DNA from: Streptomyces alboflavus
GTDB taxonomy: Bacteria > Actinomycetota > Actinomycetes > Streptomycetales > Streptomycetaceae
DNA: 44,918 bases
Direction: 5' to 3'
NCBI RefSeq assembly: GCF_000716675.1
Contig: NZ_JNXT01000066.1
Location: 1 to 44,918, forward strand
Shown here: piece by piece, positions 24,499 to 31,962 of the stretch
Layout of the letters: each line of letters opens with the position of its first letter
How positions within the stretch are numbered: the first letter of the stretch is position 1
Made by a program: the position numbers and the translations under genes
Notes under the pieces: generated by a model
Told to the model about the DNA's origin: nothing
Databases searched by the model: none
What the model saw: the letters and a program-made list of their open reading frames with translations, nothing else

Positions 24499-27400
24499 AT
24501 GGGGCGTCCGGAGGCGGACCTCGATCCGGGGCTGGGGCCGGTTCAGCGGTTTGCGTTCGACTTGCGCAAGCTCCGCCGGGAGGCGGGCGGCATCACCTAC
24601 CGGCAGATGGCCCGGCAGGTGGAGGTCTCGGTGTCCACCCTGTCGAGGGCTGCCAAGGGGGAGCAACTACCGTCCCTGGCGGTGGCCTTGGCCTACGTGC
24701 GGGCATGCGGCGGCGATACGGACGAGTGGGAGCGGCGCTGGCGCGAGGCGGTCACGGAGCAGGCCCGGGCGGCCGACCTGGTGGTGGACGAGACCGTTCC
24801 GTCCCCCTACCGGGGCCTGGCCCGGTTCGATGTGGGTGATGCGGAGCTCTTCTTCGGCCGGGACGAGGTGACCGATGCGCTGGTCCGCGCAGCGGCGGAG
24901 CACCGCGTGTTCGCGGTCTTCGGGCCGTCCGGCAGCGGCAAGTCATCCCTGCTGCGGGCGGGGCTGATTCCCCGCCTGCGCAGCCTCGACGGACCGCACC
25001 GGCCGGCGGCGGTGCGGATCCTCACCCCGGGCGAGCACCCGCTGCGCACCCACGCCACGGCGTGCGTACCAGCACCGGGCGAGCAGGACACCTGGCTGGT
25101 GGTGGACCAGTTCGAGGAGGTCTTCACCCTCTGCCGCGACACCGGTGAGCGGGCCGGCTACCTTGCCCGCCTGCTGGCCGCAGCCGAGCCCGGAAGCCGG
25201 CTTCGCGTCGTCCTCGGTGTACGGGCCGACTTCTACGGACGCTGCGCCGAGCACCGCGGGCTCGCCGACGCCCTGCGGGAAGCCAACCTGCTGGTGGGAC
25301 CGATGAGCCCGGCCGAGCTTCGCGAGGCCGTCGTCAGACCCGCCCAGGCCACCGGACTGATCGTCGAACGCGAGCTGACCGCCCGCCTCGTGGCGGAAGT
25401 GGACGGTGAGCCCGGTGGCCTGCCGCTGCTCTCGCACGCCCTGCGGGAGACCTGGCGACGGCGCCGCGGCCGGGCGCTCACCATGGAGGCGTACGAGGCG
25501 GCGGGCGGCGTGCGCGGCGCCATCGCGCAGACAGCCGAGGAGGTCTACACCCGGCTCTCCGCCGACCATGCGGAGCTGGCCCGGTTGATCCTCCTGCGGC
25601 TGATCGCACCCGGCGAGGGCTCCCAGGACACCCGGCGCCCGGTCGACCGGAGCGAACTCGAACTCGGCACCGCCTCCCAGGACGACATCGCCCTCGTCCT
25701 GGACCAGCTGGCCGCCGCCCGGCTGCTCACCCTGAACGACACCACCGTCGACCTCGCCCACGAAGCTCTGATCTCCGCATGGCCCCGGATGCAAGGATGG
25801 ATCGAGGACGAACGCGACCGCCTTCGTCGTCAGCGGCGGTTGACCAACGCGACGAACCATTGGCAATGCCGCGGGCGCGACACCGGTGCCCTGCTGCGCG
25901 GGGGTGAACTCACCGAAGCTGAGGAAGCCTTCCGGTCACCAGAGCAGCGCGGTGAATTGACCTTGATCGAGAGAGACTTCCTTCAGGAAAGCCTCACCGC
26001 CCGCGCCCGGGCCAGACGAGCCCGCCATCTGGCAAGCGGAGCCGTAGCGCTGCTCACCGTTCTCGCCCTGGTAGCGGGAGTCGTGGCCTGGCAACAGGGC
26101 CGGGCGAGTGAACAGCGGCGCAAGGAGGCGACAGCCCGCCGGGTAGCAGCCGTCGCGCAGAGCATGCGTCTGTCAGACCCCATCATGGCGGAGCGGCTGA
26201 GCATGACCTCGTGGGCGTTGAGCGAGACGACAGAGACCCGTTCAGCGCTGCTGGGCGCCCTGTCCCAGCAAGAGCGGGACACGTTCGACGTACCGGATAC
26301 GGAGCCCACGGCCACTCCCGAGCTGAGTTCCAACGGTCGCACCATCGTGAGTGTGAGTGCGGGGCAGCGCACTGTTCAGGCATGGGACGTCATCGGGCAC
26401 CGACGGGCTGGGCCACCCCACCGACTCGGTGACGACGAGACACTGACGTCATCGAGCCCCGACGGACGCAGCATGCTCACGCACTCGGGTGAGCGAGCCA
26501 GACTATGGGACGTGAGAACCGGAAAACCGCTTGGCGATCCCCTCCAGGACCTGGATTTCTTTGACCGCTTCGGGCCCAGTGGCCGTACAGCGGCCCTGAC
26601 AGACATGGACGGCCGTTTCAAGCTGATGGATATCGCAAGCCGTCAGGTGCTCTTTCAGGGACGCACGGCCCACTTTCCTGTGTGGGCTGTAAGCTCCGAC
26701 GACCGTCTCCTGGCAGTGTGTAAGGGAACCAAAGGGCCCCTCGAAGTTTGGGACGTGGCCAAGCACCGCAGGCTGCGCATGCCCCCGTCTGACGCAAGTG
26801 CAGCTGTATGCGATGAGGGATCACTCCAGTTCATCCCGGGCAGTCGTGCGCTCGCGTCCCTGACCCCGAAGGACATGCGGGTCTGGGACTTGGATACAGG
26901 GCACGAGCGGACCCGGATCCGACACAAGGGGCTGTCTGAGATGACGATCAGTCCGGATGGGAAGTTCGTCGTCGCGGCCGACGAGCGAGAGATTCTTTTG
27001 TGGCGGTTGGCGAGCCCCGAAGCGCCGGTCTTCCGTCGCCTTCTGGCCAATGAGACAGCTACGCAGCTGAGGCTGGACGTGAGGGCGGGAATGATCCGCT
27101 ACGTCAGCCAGCTCCGCACTGCTGACGTCACGGTGCGATCGTTGTCCTACGGTGCCGCGATGACGAGCAAGTGGAACGAACAGCCCGCAACTCGTGGGGT
27201 GTTCAGCCGGAGCGGCCGCAGGCTGGCCCTCGAGCACCGCAGCGGTGACCTGTCACGATTCGAGGTGATGCGCCGTTCCGACGGGAAACGGCTTGCTCGC
27301 ACGTCCAGCGTGCGCTGCGGGAAAGCAGACGAAAACTGCTACACCCTGCTCGCTCTCAGCCAGGACGGTCGCACCCTCGCCTACGGCAAGGACTCCACTG

Positions 27401-28251
27401 ACAGGCCGCGTCGCCATGAGCCCGTGACCTTGTGGGATGTGAATGCCGACACCCGCGCCCGCTCATGGAAGGTACCCAGAGGTCCTACCCCCAGGGAGAG
27501 CGGTAGCATGGAAGGCTTCATGTTCACCCCCGACGGGCGTCATCTGCTGATTCCGCAATCGGGCGAAGACGTCGTCGGCATCTGGGACATATCGCGAGGC
27601 AAGAGAAGCAACGCGCACTCCAAGTCTCCCGCACCCGACCTGCCCGAGGCCGCGGTGGTCGCGACCCGCTCCGGCCCCACGGTGCTCGCGATGCGCCCCG
27701 ATGGGCGACTGCTCGCCACCATGGAGCAGACCTTTGCCCTCCCGTCCGGCCGGACCATCTCCAGCGGACTCGAACTGAACGACCTCGGAGCCGTCGCGTT
27801 CAGTCCGGATGGGAGCTCACTGGCGACGGGTGAGAGGACCGGGTGGGTCGCGCTCTGGGATGGCGAGGTGAAGCAGCGGCTCGGTGTGCTGGCCGGGACC
27901 TCCCACGCTTCCCGGCCCGGGAAAGCTGAGGGAGTGACAGCACTGGCCTTCTCACCCGACGGCAAGACCATGGCCGTCGCAGGTGAGGACGGCACCCTGC
28001 AACTGTGGGATGTCGCCTCCGCCCAGCCACTAGGATCACCCCTGCCCACGCCCGGCGACGCCATCATTGCACTGGCCTTCGCTGCGGATGGCCGCACGCT
28101 CCATGCGGCGGGCGCACACAGCGCCCTGCGGTCCTACACCATTGATGCCCTCCGTGCCCACCAGTCCCTCTGTACGCGCGCAGGCGGAGGCCTCTCCCGG
28201 GCCGACTGGCGCAAGTACATCCCAGAAGTGCCCTACCGCGACGTCTGCTGA
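24499..28251 (+). CDS. HTH-nSTAND1-TM-WD40 signalling NTPase
   Basis: A 1250-residue STAND protein. An XRE-like HTH at about 15-70 (LRREAGGITYRQMARQ, VSVSTLSRAAKGEQLPS) precedes the nSTAND1 NTPase: PYRGLARFDVGDAELFFGRD, Walker A GPSGSGKSS at 142-150, Walker B VVDQFEEVF at 202-210, then PLLSHALRETW and VDLAHEALISAWPRMQGWI. A TM helix lies at about 514-531 (VALLTVLALVAGVVAW). The rest is a WD40-type propeller with FSPDGxxLA and LWD units. The family is thought to sense a ligand with the WD40 end and oligomerise; some members take part in anti-phage responses. Codon use in the WD40 half is less GC-biased than in flanking genes, hinting at transfer. No effector enzyme domain is evident. Confidence 0.93.
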   Translation: MGRPEADLDPGLGPVQRFAFDLRKLRREAGGITYRQMARQVEVSVSTLSRAAKGEQLPSLAVALAYVRACGGDTDEWERRWREAVTEQARAADLVVDETVPSPYRGLARFDVGDAELFFGRDEVTDALVRAAAEHRVFAVFGPSGSGKSSLLRAGLIPRLRSLDGPHRPAAVRILTPGEHPLRTHATACVPAPGEQDTWLVVDQFEEVFTLCRDTGERAGYLARLLAAAEPGSRLRVVLGVRADFYGRCAEHRGLADALREANLLVGPMSPAELREAVVRPAQATGLIVERELTARLVAEVDGEPGGLPLLSHALRETWRRRRGRALTMEAYEAAGGVRGAIAQTAEEVYTRLSADHAELARLILLRLIAPGEGSQDTRRPVDRSELELGTASQDDIALVLDQLAAARLLTLNDTTVDLAHEALISAWPRMQGWIEDERDRLRRQRRLTNATNHWQCRGRDTGALLRGGELTEAEEAFRSPEQRGELTLIERDFLQESLTARARARRARHLASGAVALLTVLALVAGVVAWQQGRASEQRRKEATARRVAAVAQSMRLSDPIMAERLSMTSWALSETTETRSALLGALSQQERDTFDVPDTEPTATPELSSNGRTIVSVSAGQRTVQAWDVIGHRRAGPPHRLGDDETLTSSSPDGRSMLTHSGERARLWDVRTGKPLGDPLQDLDFFDRFGPSGRTAALTDMDGRFKLMDIASRQVLFQGRTAHFPVWAVSSDDRLLAVCKGTKGPLEVWDVAKHRRLRMPPSDASAAVCDEGSLQFIPGSRALASLTPKDMRVWDLDTGHERTRIRHKGLSEMTISPDGKFVVAADEREILLWRLASPEAPVFRRLLANETATQLRLDVRAGMIRYVSQLRTADVTVRSLSYGAAMTSKWNEQPATRGVFSRSGRRLALEHRSGDLSRFEVMRRSDGKRLARTSSVRCGKADENCYTLLALSQDGRTLAYGKDSTDRPRRHEPVTLWDVNADTRARSWKVPRGPTPRESGSMEGFMFTPDGRHLLIPQSGEDVVGIWDISRGKRSNAHSKSPAPDLPEAAVVATRSGPTVLAMRPDGRLLATMEQTFALPSGRTISSGLELNDLGAVAFSPDGSSLATGERTGWVALWDGEVKQRLGVLAGTSHASRPGKAEGVTALAFSPDGKTMAVAGEDGTLQLWDVASAQPLGSPLPTPGDAIIALAFAADGRTLHAAGAHSALRSYTIDALRAHQSLCTRAGGGLSRADWRKYIPEVPYRDVC

Positions 28252-28374
28252 GCTTGTCCTCTATCTTCCAGCCCGAACTGTGTCTCGAACTGAGTCGCTC
28301 ACCTGAGGATTCGCGAGAGGCCACGTCCGTCGGAGTGGTGTATCGACGGCCACTCGGTGATCTCCTCTTCGATG

Positions 28375-28655
28375 CTATGTGGTGAGTTCGGCGGGCAGGT
28401 CGGCTTTGTCGTAGTCTGATTCGATCGGGTGCAGGCGGGCCTTGGCGAGCAGGTCGAGGCCCATGTAGCGGCGAGCTTCGGTCCACTCGTCGTTCTGCTC
28501 AGCCAGCACCGCGCCGACCAGGCGGATCACGGCGGTACGGTCGGGGAAGACGCCGACCACGTCGGTGCGGCGGCGGATCTCTTTGTTCAGCCGTTCTTGT
28601 GGGTTGTTGGACCAGATCTGCCGCCAGATCTCGCGCGGGAAGTGCCGAGCGCAAA
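28375..28655 (-). mobile_element. IS256-family transposase C-terminal fragment
   Basis: The last ~90 residues of a mutator-type transposase: [19 protein letters not shown], then [39 protein letters not shown] and a stop at 28375. These are the conserved C-terminal motifs of IS256 transposases. The N-terminal DDE portion is absent because similarity ends abruptly near 28655, next to another IS relic. Confidence 0.85.
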
Positions 28656-28703
28656 TCTAACGGCGGATCCGACGATCATGGGAGAGGCATCAAGTGAGCA
28701 TTT

Positions 28704-29379
28704 TCAGCGTTGATTCTCCAGGGTGAGGATGGCTTTGGTGATGACGCTCATGCGGTTGGGGCTGAGGCGGGATCTGCGGAAGATCTGCCAGGACTTCAGC
28801 CGGGCCATGCCTCGTTCGACGGGTGCCGGGCCGCGGACAGGGCCCGGTTCGCGGTCCGTTCGGTGAGGGTGAGTTCACCTCCTGGCGGGCGGCGCTTGGC
28901 GGTGGTGACCCAGCCGCCCGCGCCGATGTAGGCCATGTCGGCGAGGATCGGGACACCCTGGCGCGCGCAGATCCGGAGGATCTTGTGGGTACGGGCAGCC
29001 GTCAGGTCGTGGGTCCGGCCCGGCAGTGCCGGCGACAGCCACAGAATCTCGCCGGTCTGGTCCGTGACGACCTGCACGTTCACCCCGTGCCGCTTGTGTT
29101 TCGAGGAGTAGTCGGCCCGGCCGTCGCCGACACGGTCGCACTCGGCAAGCGTGCCGTCCAGGAGGACGAAGTCCGGGTCGTGCGCGCGCAGCGTCTTCAG
29201 CAGGCCCGGCGCCTGTTCGGCAAGTAGACCGGTGACCGCGGTGGGTACACGAGCGCGGCCAGCGCACGTTGGTGCGGCGGAAGTTTGCACCGCCGGTCGC
29301 CCTCACGGGTGACGATGAGCATGGTGACCCACTCCACCAAGGCGTGGGGTAGGTCGAGCGCGGCAGGATACGGGACCAA
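28704..29379 (-). mobile_element. IS5-type (HARBI1-like DDE) transposase, broken
   Basis: Three frame segments of one transposase: VPYPAALDLPHALVEWVTML and DRRCKLPPHQRALAALVY; then VTGLLAEQAPGLLKTLRAHD, FVLLDGTLAECDRV and GRTHDLTAARTHKILRI with LADMAYIGAG; then VERGMARLKSWQIFRRSRL and ITKAILTLENQR to the stop at 28704. The first Asp (LLDGT) and second Asp (LADMAY) of the DDE set and the C-terminal Glu region (ERG) are visible. Two frameshifts and an internal deletion after ALVY make it inactive. Confidence 0.85.
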
Positions 29380-29440
29380 CGAGGCTCCTATGCCGTTGGG
29401 CGAGGCTGCGACTACCTCCCCCAACAGCACAGGAGCCTCG
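29380..29440. repeat. 26-bp imperfect inverted repeat upstream of the IS5-type ORF
   Basis: Arms 29380-29405 and 29415-29440 match at 23 of 26 positions around a 9-base loop. Each arm ends in CGAGGCTCCT or its complement. It sits just before the transposase start on the minus strand and may be a hairpin that blocks read-through into the transposase, or an internal end of the element. Confidence 0.7.
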
Positions 29441-29545
29441 TGCGTTGCAGTTCCGTCTACCGTGAGGCGAACGGCCTGTCGCACACCCCGGCTCGGCGGC
29501 ACTTCTGTCACCGGCTGTGAGAGGGTGCGTGACAGGCCCGGCAGC

Positions 29546-30616
29546 TCATTGGATCAGGTCGGTGTGCGGATGCTCGGGGGAGGCCGGGCAGATGTAGATC
29601 TGCATGTTGTCGGTGCTGCCGACTTCGACCTTGGTCGGCTGTGAGGGGTGCTGGCCACAACAGCTCCCAGCGGTGGCGGCGGCCTGTTCTTCGCTAGGCG
29701 CCCAGCTGTGTCCCTCACCGCCGTCCCATTCGAATGAGGCGATGGTCAGCAGCGGGACCATCTGCACATCACAGACCGTGCAGTACCGGGGGTTGGGGTC
29801 GGTGCGGCCCCACGGAGGCCAGCCGCCGACCTTCCAGCCGGGCGCGTCTGCCAGATGGACGTCATAGAACTCCCGCGGATACTCCGCGTAGGAGCTGTCC
29901 ACGCCGGCGCCGGCCGCTTGCCATCTGCTCCAGTCCTCCACCATCAGCCGCATCTGCGGGCTCAGATCGAGGCTGTTGGGGTACTCGGTGATCGCTTCCG
30001 GTGCCAGCACACACGGCTCCGGCAGATAGCCCCAATGGTTCACCTCGTACGGCTCGGGCGGTGTGGCGAGGATCTCGACGACCTCGGCGGCGGACCGCCA
30101 GAACAATGCGGTCGACGGCTTGTGATCCGGATCGTGGTCGTAGGGGCACCACAGCACCTGGAGCAGATCGGCCTGTCCGGGCGGCCGCAGCAGGGGTATG
30201 TCGCGCAGGTAGAGCTGGGCCACGGGCAGCATGGGGACTGGGCAGTCCGCGGGCGGAGGGCCTGCGTCAAGTCGCTCCGCGAGCCTTTCGGCGTTCCGCT
30301 CCTTGATCGCCGCCTCCTCGGGCGTTGTCCCACGGCCGTTGTGATCGCGGTGCCACCGGGCCTGCATGCGTCTCTTGAGCCGCACGTCGTCCGGTGACTC
30401 GCGAAACCCGCTGTCCACGTGCAGGTGCGAGGCTTCGCAGTGCGGCCATGGCTGATCGGCCGGCCACAGCAACGGCCCGCCGACCGAGCTCTCCTCTGCC
30501 GAAGGCGCCCCGGGACGCGGGTGCAGCCGAATCGCGGGACGCGCCAACGGCGCCAGTTCGGGAAAAACTGCGGTCACATCCACGGACCGCGGCGGAGTAG
30601 TACGTACGAAGACCAT
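29546..30616 (-). CDS. DUF1963 (YwqG-like) protein
   Basis: A protein of about 356 residues with the DUF1963 pattern: an early conserved SSVGGPLLWPADQPWPHC, then PMLPVAQLYLRDIPLL and LLQVLWCPYDHD, and late WKVGGWPPWGRTDPNPRYC with Cys pairs. DUF1963 proteins (YwqG in Bacillus) lie beside polymorphic toxins and SMI1/KNR4-type genes, and an immunity role has been proposed. The ATG at 30616 is used here; a GTG at 30640 with GAGG 6 bp upstream is an equally good start. It lies between two insertion-sequence relics. Intact as read. Confidence 0.85.
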   Translation of the reverse strand: MVFVRTTPPRSVDVTAVFPELAPLARPAIRLHPRPGAPSAEESSVGGPLLWPADQPWPHCEASHLHVDSGFRESPDDVRLKRRMQARWHRDHNGRGTTPEEAAIKERNAERLAERLDAGPPPADCPVPMLPVAQLYLRDIPLLRPPGQADLLQVLWCPYDHDPDHKPSTALFWRSAAEVVEILATPPEPYEVNHWGYLPEPCVLAPEAITEYPNSLDLSPQMRLMVEDWSRWQAAGAGVDSSYAEYPREFYDVHLADAPGWKVGGWPPWGRTDPNPRYCTVCDVQMVPLLTIASFEWDGGEGHSWAPSEEQAAATAGSCCGQHPSQPTKVEVGSTDNMQIYICPASPEHPHTDLIQ

Positions 30617-30889
30617 GCCGGTGATCCTGCCATCAGCCACTGACAACCTCTGGCCGCCTCAACCGGCTCCGGTGGCATCGGTGTTCAGCTGGTCGAGTCC
30701 AACGCACGTCGCCTCGGCCACAGCGACAGCAGGCCTGCCTGTGTGACGCCTGCCGGGCTCCGGCTCAGCCGTCACTCAATCAGTGGCCACTCTGAAAGAA
30801 CTCAGTGACTGACCGCCGTGGAGTTGGAGACCGTGGAACCTGTCGAGAGTGCCCCGCCTGGGCAGCCTGCGCCCGTGTCGGATGAGCCC

Positions 30890-31365
30890 AGAGGTCGATG
30901 AAGGTCGTGAGATAGCAGAACTTCCCGCCGCCCACGCTCAAGTACGTGATGTCGCCGACGTACTTCGTGTTCACCTCGGTCGCGGTGAAGTCGCGGCCGA
31001 TCAGGTCCGAGGCCTTCGCCGCGGCCGGGTCCGGGTCCGGGACGGTGGTGCGGTGCCGACGCCGCAGACGGACGCCCTCGAGCCCGATGCTCCGCATGAT
31101 CCGGGCGACACGCTTGTGGTTGGCCACCGGCCCGCCCTCGTCGCGGAGTTCGGCGGTGATCCTCGGGGCACCGTAGGTGCCGGCGGAGTCCCGGTGGGCC
31201 TTGCGTATCCGGGCGGCGAGCCGTTCGTCGGCGGCCTGGCGAGCCGTCCTGGAGGGAGCGGTGCGGCCAGCAGTAGAAGCTCGAACGGGCGATCCCGAGA
31301 ATGGCGCAGAGCCGCTTGACGCCAGATCGGCGCTGGTGGTCCTCGACGAACTGGCAGCGGTTCAC
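30890..31365 (-). pseudogene. IS3-family orfB transposase, frameshifted and truncated
   Basis: Starts MNRCQFVEDHQRRSGVKRLC with GIARSSFYCWP (HTH_21 region). It then shifts frame near 31265 and continues RLAARIRKAHRDSAGTYG, ANHKRVARIMRSIGLEGVRL, ATEVNTKYVGDITYLSV, and ends at YLTTFIDL. The first catalytic Asp (GDITY) is visible. The second Asp and the Glu are gone with the lost C-terminus. The GTG start overlaps the orfA stop, the usual layout for programmed -1 frameshifting in this family. Confidence 0.85.
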
Positions 31366-31667
31366 CAGCGCGTCTCCCCGGCGAAGTACCGGGCCGCCTT
31401 GCGAAGGATGTCGTGTTCTTCCTCCAGTTCGCGGATCCTCTTCCGTGTGACGGCCAGCTCGGCCTGGACCGCGTCACCGCCGGGCTGTGATGTCGTCGCG
31501 GGGGTGGAGTGGGAGCCGGAGCGGCGCCCGTCGGCGGCCCGGATCCAGTTCCGCAGCGTCTCGGTGTTCACTCCGAGGCCGGCGGCGACCGACTTGATCG
31601 TCACTCCCGGACGCGACCGGTACAGCGCGACTGCGTCGGCCTTGAACTCGGCGGGGTAGCGCTTCAT
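31362..31667 (-). CDS. IS3-family orfA (HTH) protein
   Basis: An intact protein of about 101 residues: KRYPAEFKADAVALYRS, VTIKSVAAGLGVNTETLRNW and a C-terminal leucine-zipper-like ELAVTRKRIRELEEEHDILR with KAARYFAGETRW. This is the standard DNA-binding OrfA of IS3 elements. Without a functional OrfB it cannot transpose alone, but it could still bind the element end. The GTG at 31673 is an alternative start. Confidence 0.9.
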   Translation of the reverse strand: MKRYPAEFKADAVALYRSRPGVTIKSVAAGLGVNTETLRNWIRAADGRRSGSHSTPATTSQPGGDAVQAELAVTRKRIRELEEEHDILRKAARYFAGETRW

Positions 31668-31734
31668 CCCCACGGGGGACTCCGTTCTCCTGGACCATCA
31701 AGATCCAAGTCTCTCCGGTGTCCAAACTCCGGGG

Positions 31735-31962
31735 TCAGGGCCCGTATGCATCGCGCAGCAGACGGCCGGTCTCCATGTCCGCGAAGGTGCGCATTTGTTC
31801 CGCTCCGTCGCACAGCGACCGGGCGACCTGCTCGTCGAGCCAGGCCAGGGCCAGCGCGCAACGCTCCTTGTCCTGAGGGGAAAGCAGACCGAACAGTACG
31901 GCCACGACGTCCATCCGTGAGGCACCCTGCCCCGAGTCGACGAGCCTGCTCAGCACGGTCAA
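31735..31962 (-). CDS. Small third gene of the trypsin-STAND operon, cut by IS3
   Basis: A 75-residue frame: TVLSRLVDSGQGASRMDVV, FGLLSPQDKERCALALAWL, DEQVARSLCDGAEQMRTF and ETGRLLRDAYGP. It looks like an all-helical protein. Its TTG start overlaps the STAND gene stop by 4 bp (TTGA), a coupling signal. Its stop TGA coincides with the start of the IS3 terminal sequence (TGACCCC), so the natural gene was probably longer and lost its 3' part when the element inserted. No family is recognised; its place suggests a third component of the conflict system. Confidence 0.6.
   Translation of the reverse strand: MTVLSRLVDSGQGASRMDVVAVLFGLLSPQDKERCALALAWLDEQVARSLCDGAEQMRTFADMETGRLLRDAYGP

Larger units (their letters stand above)
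30890..31737 (-). mobile_element. IS3-family element, 3'-truncated
   Basis: The left-reading element keeps its 5' end (TGACCCCGGAGTTTGGACAC at 31737 downward, plausibly the terminal repeat), an intact orfA and a broken orfB. orfB similarity ends after FIDL near 30890, so the second half of the DDE domain and the far terminal repeat are lost. Confidence 0.8.

Noticed and set aside
24943..25866. Minus-strand frame inside the STAND gene
   Set aside because: Antisense shadow of the nSTAND NTPase region in GC-rich DNA; no family motif and no start signal.
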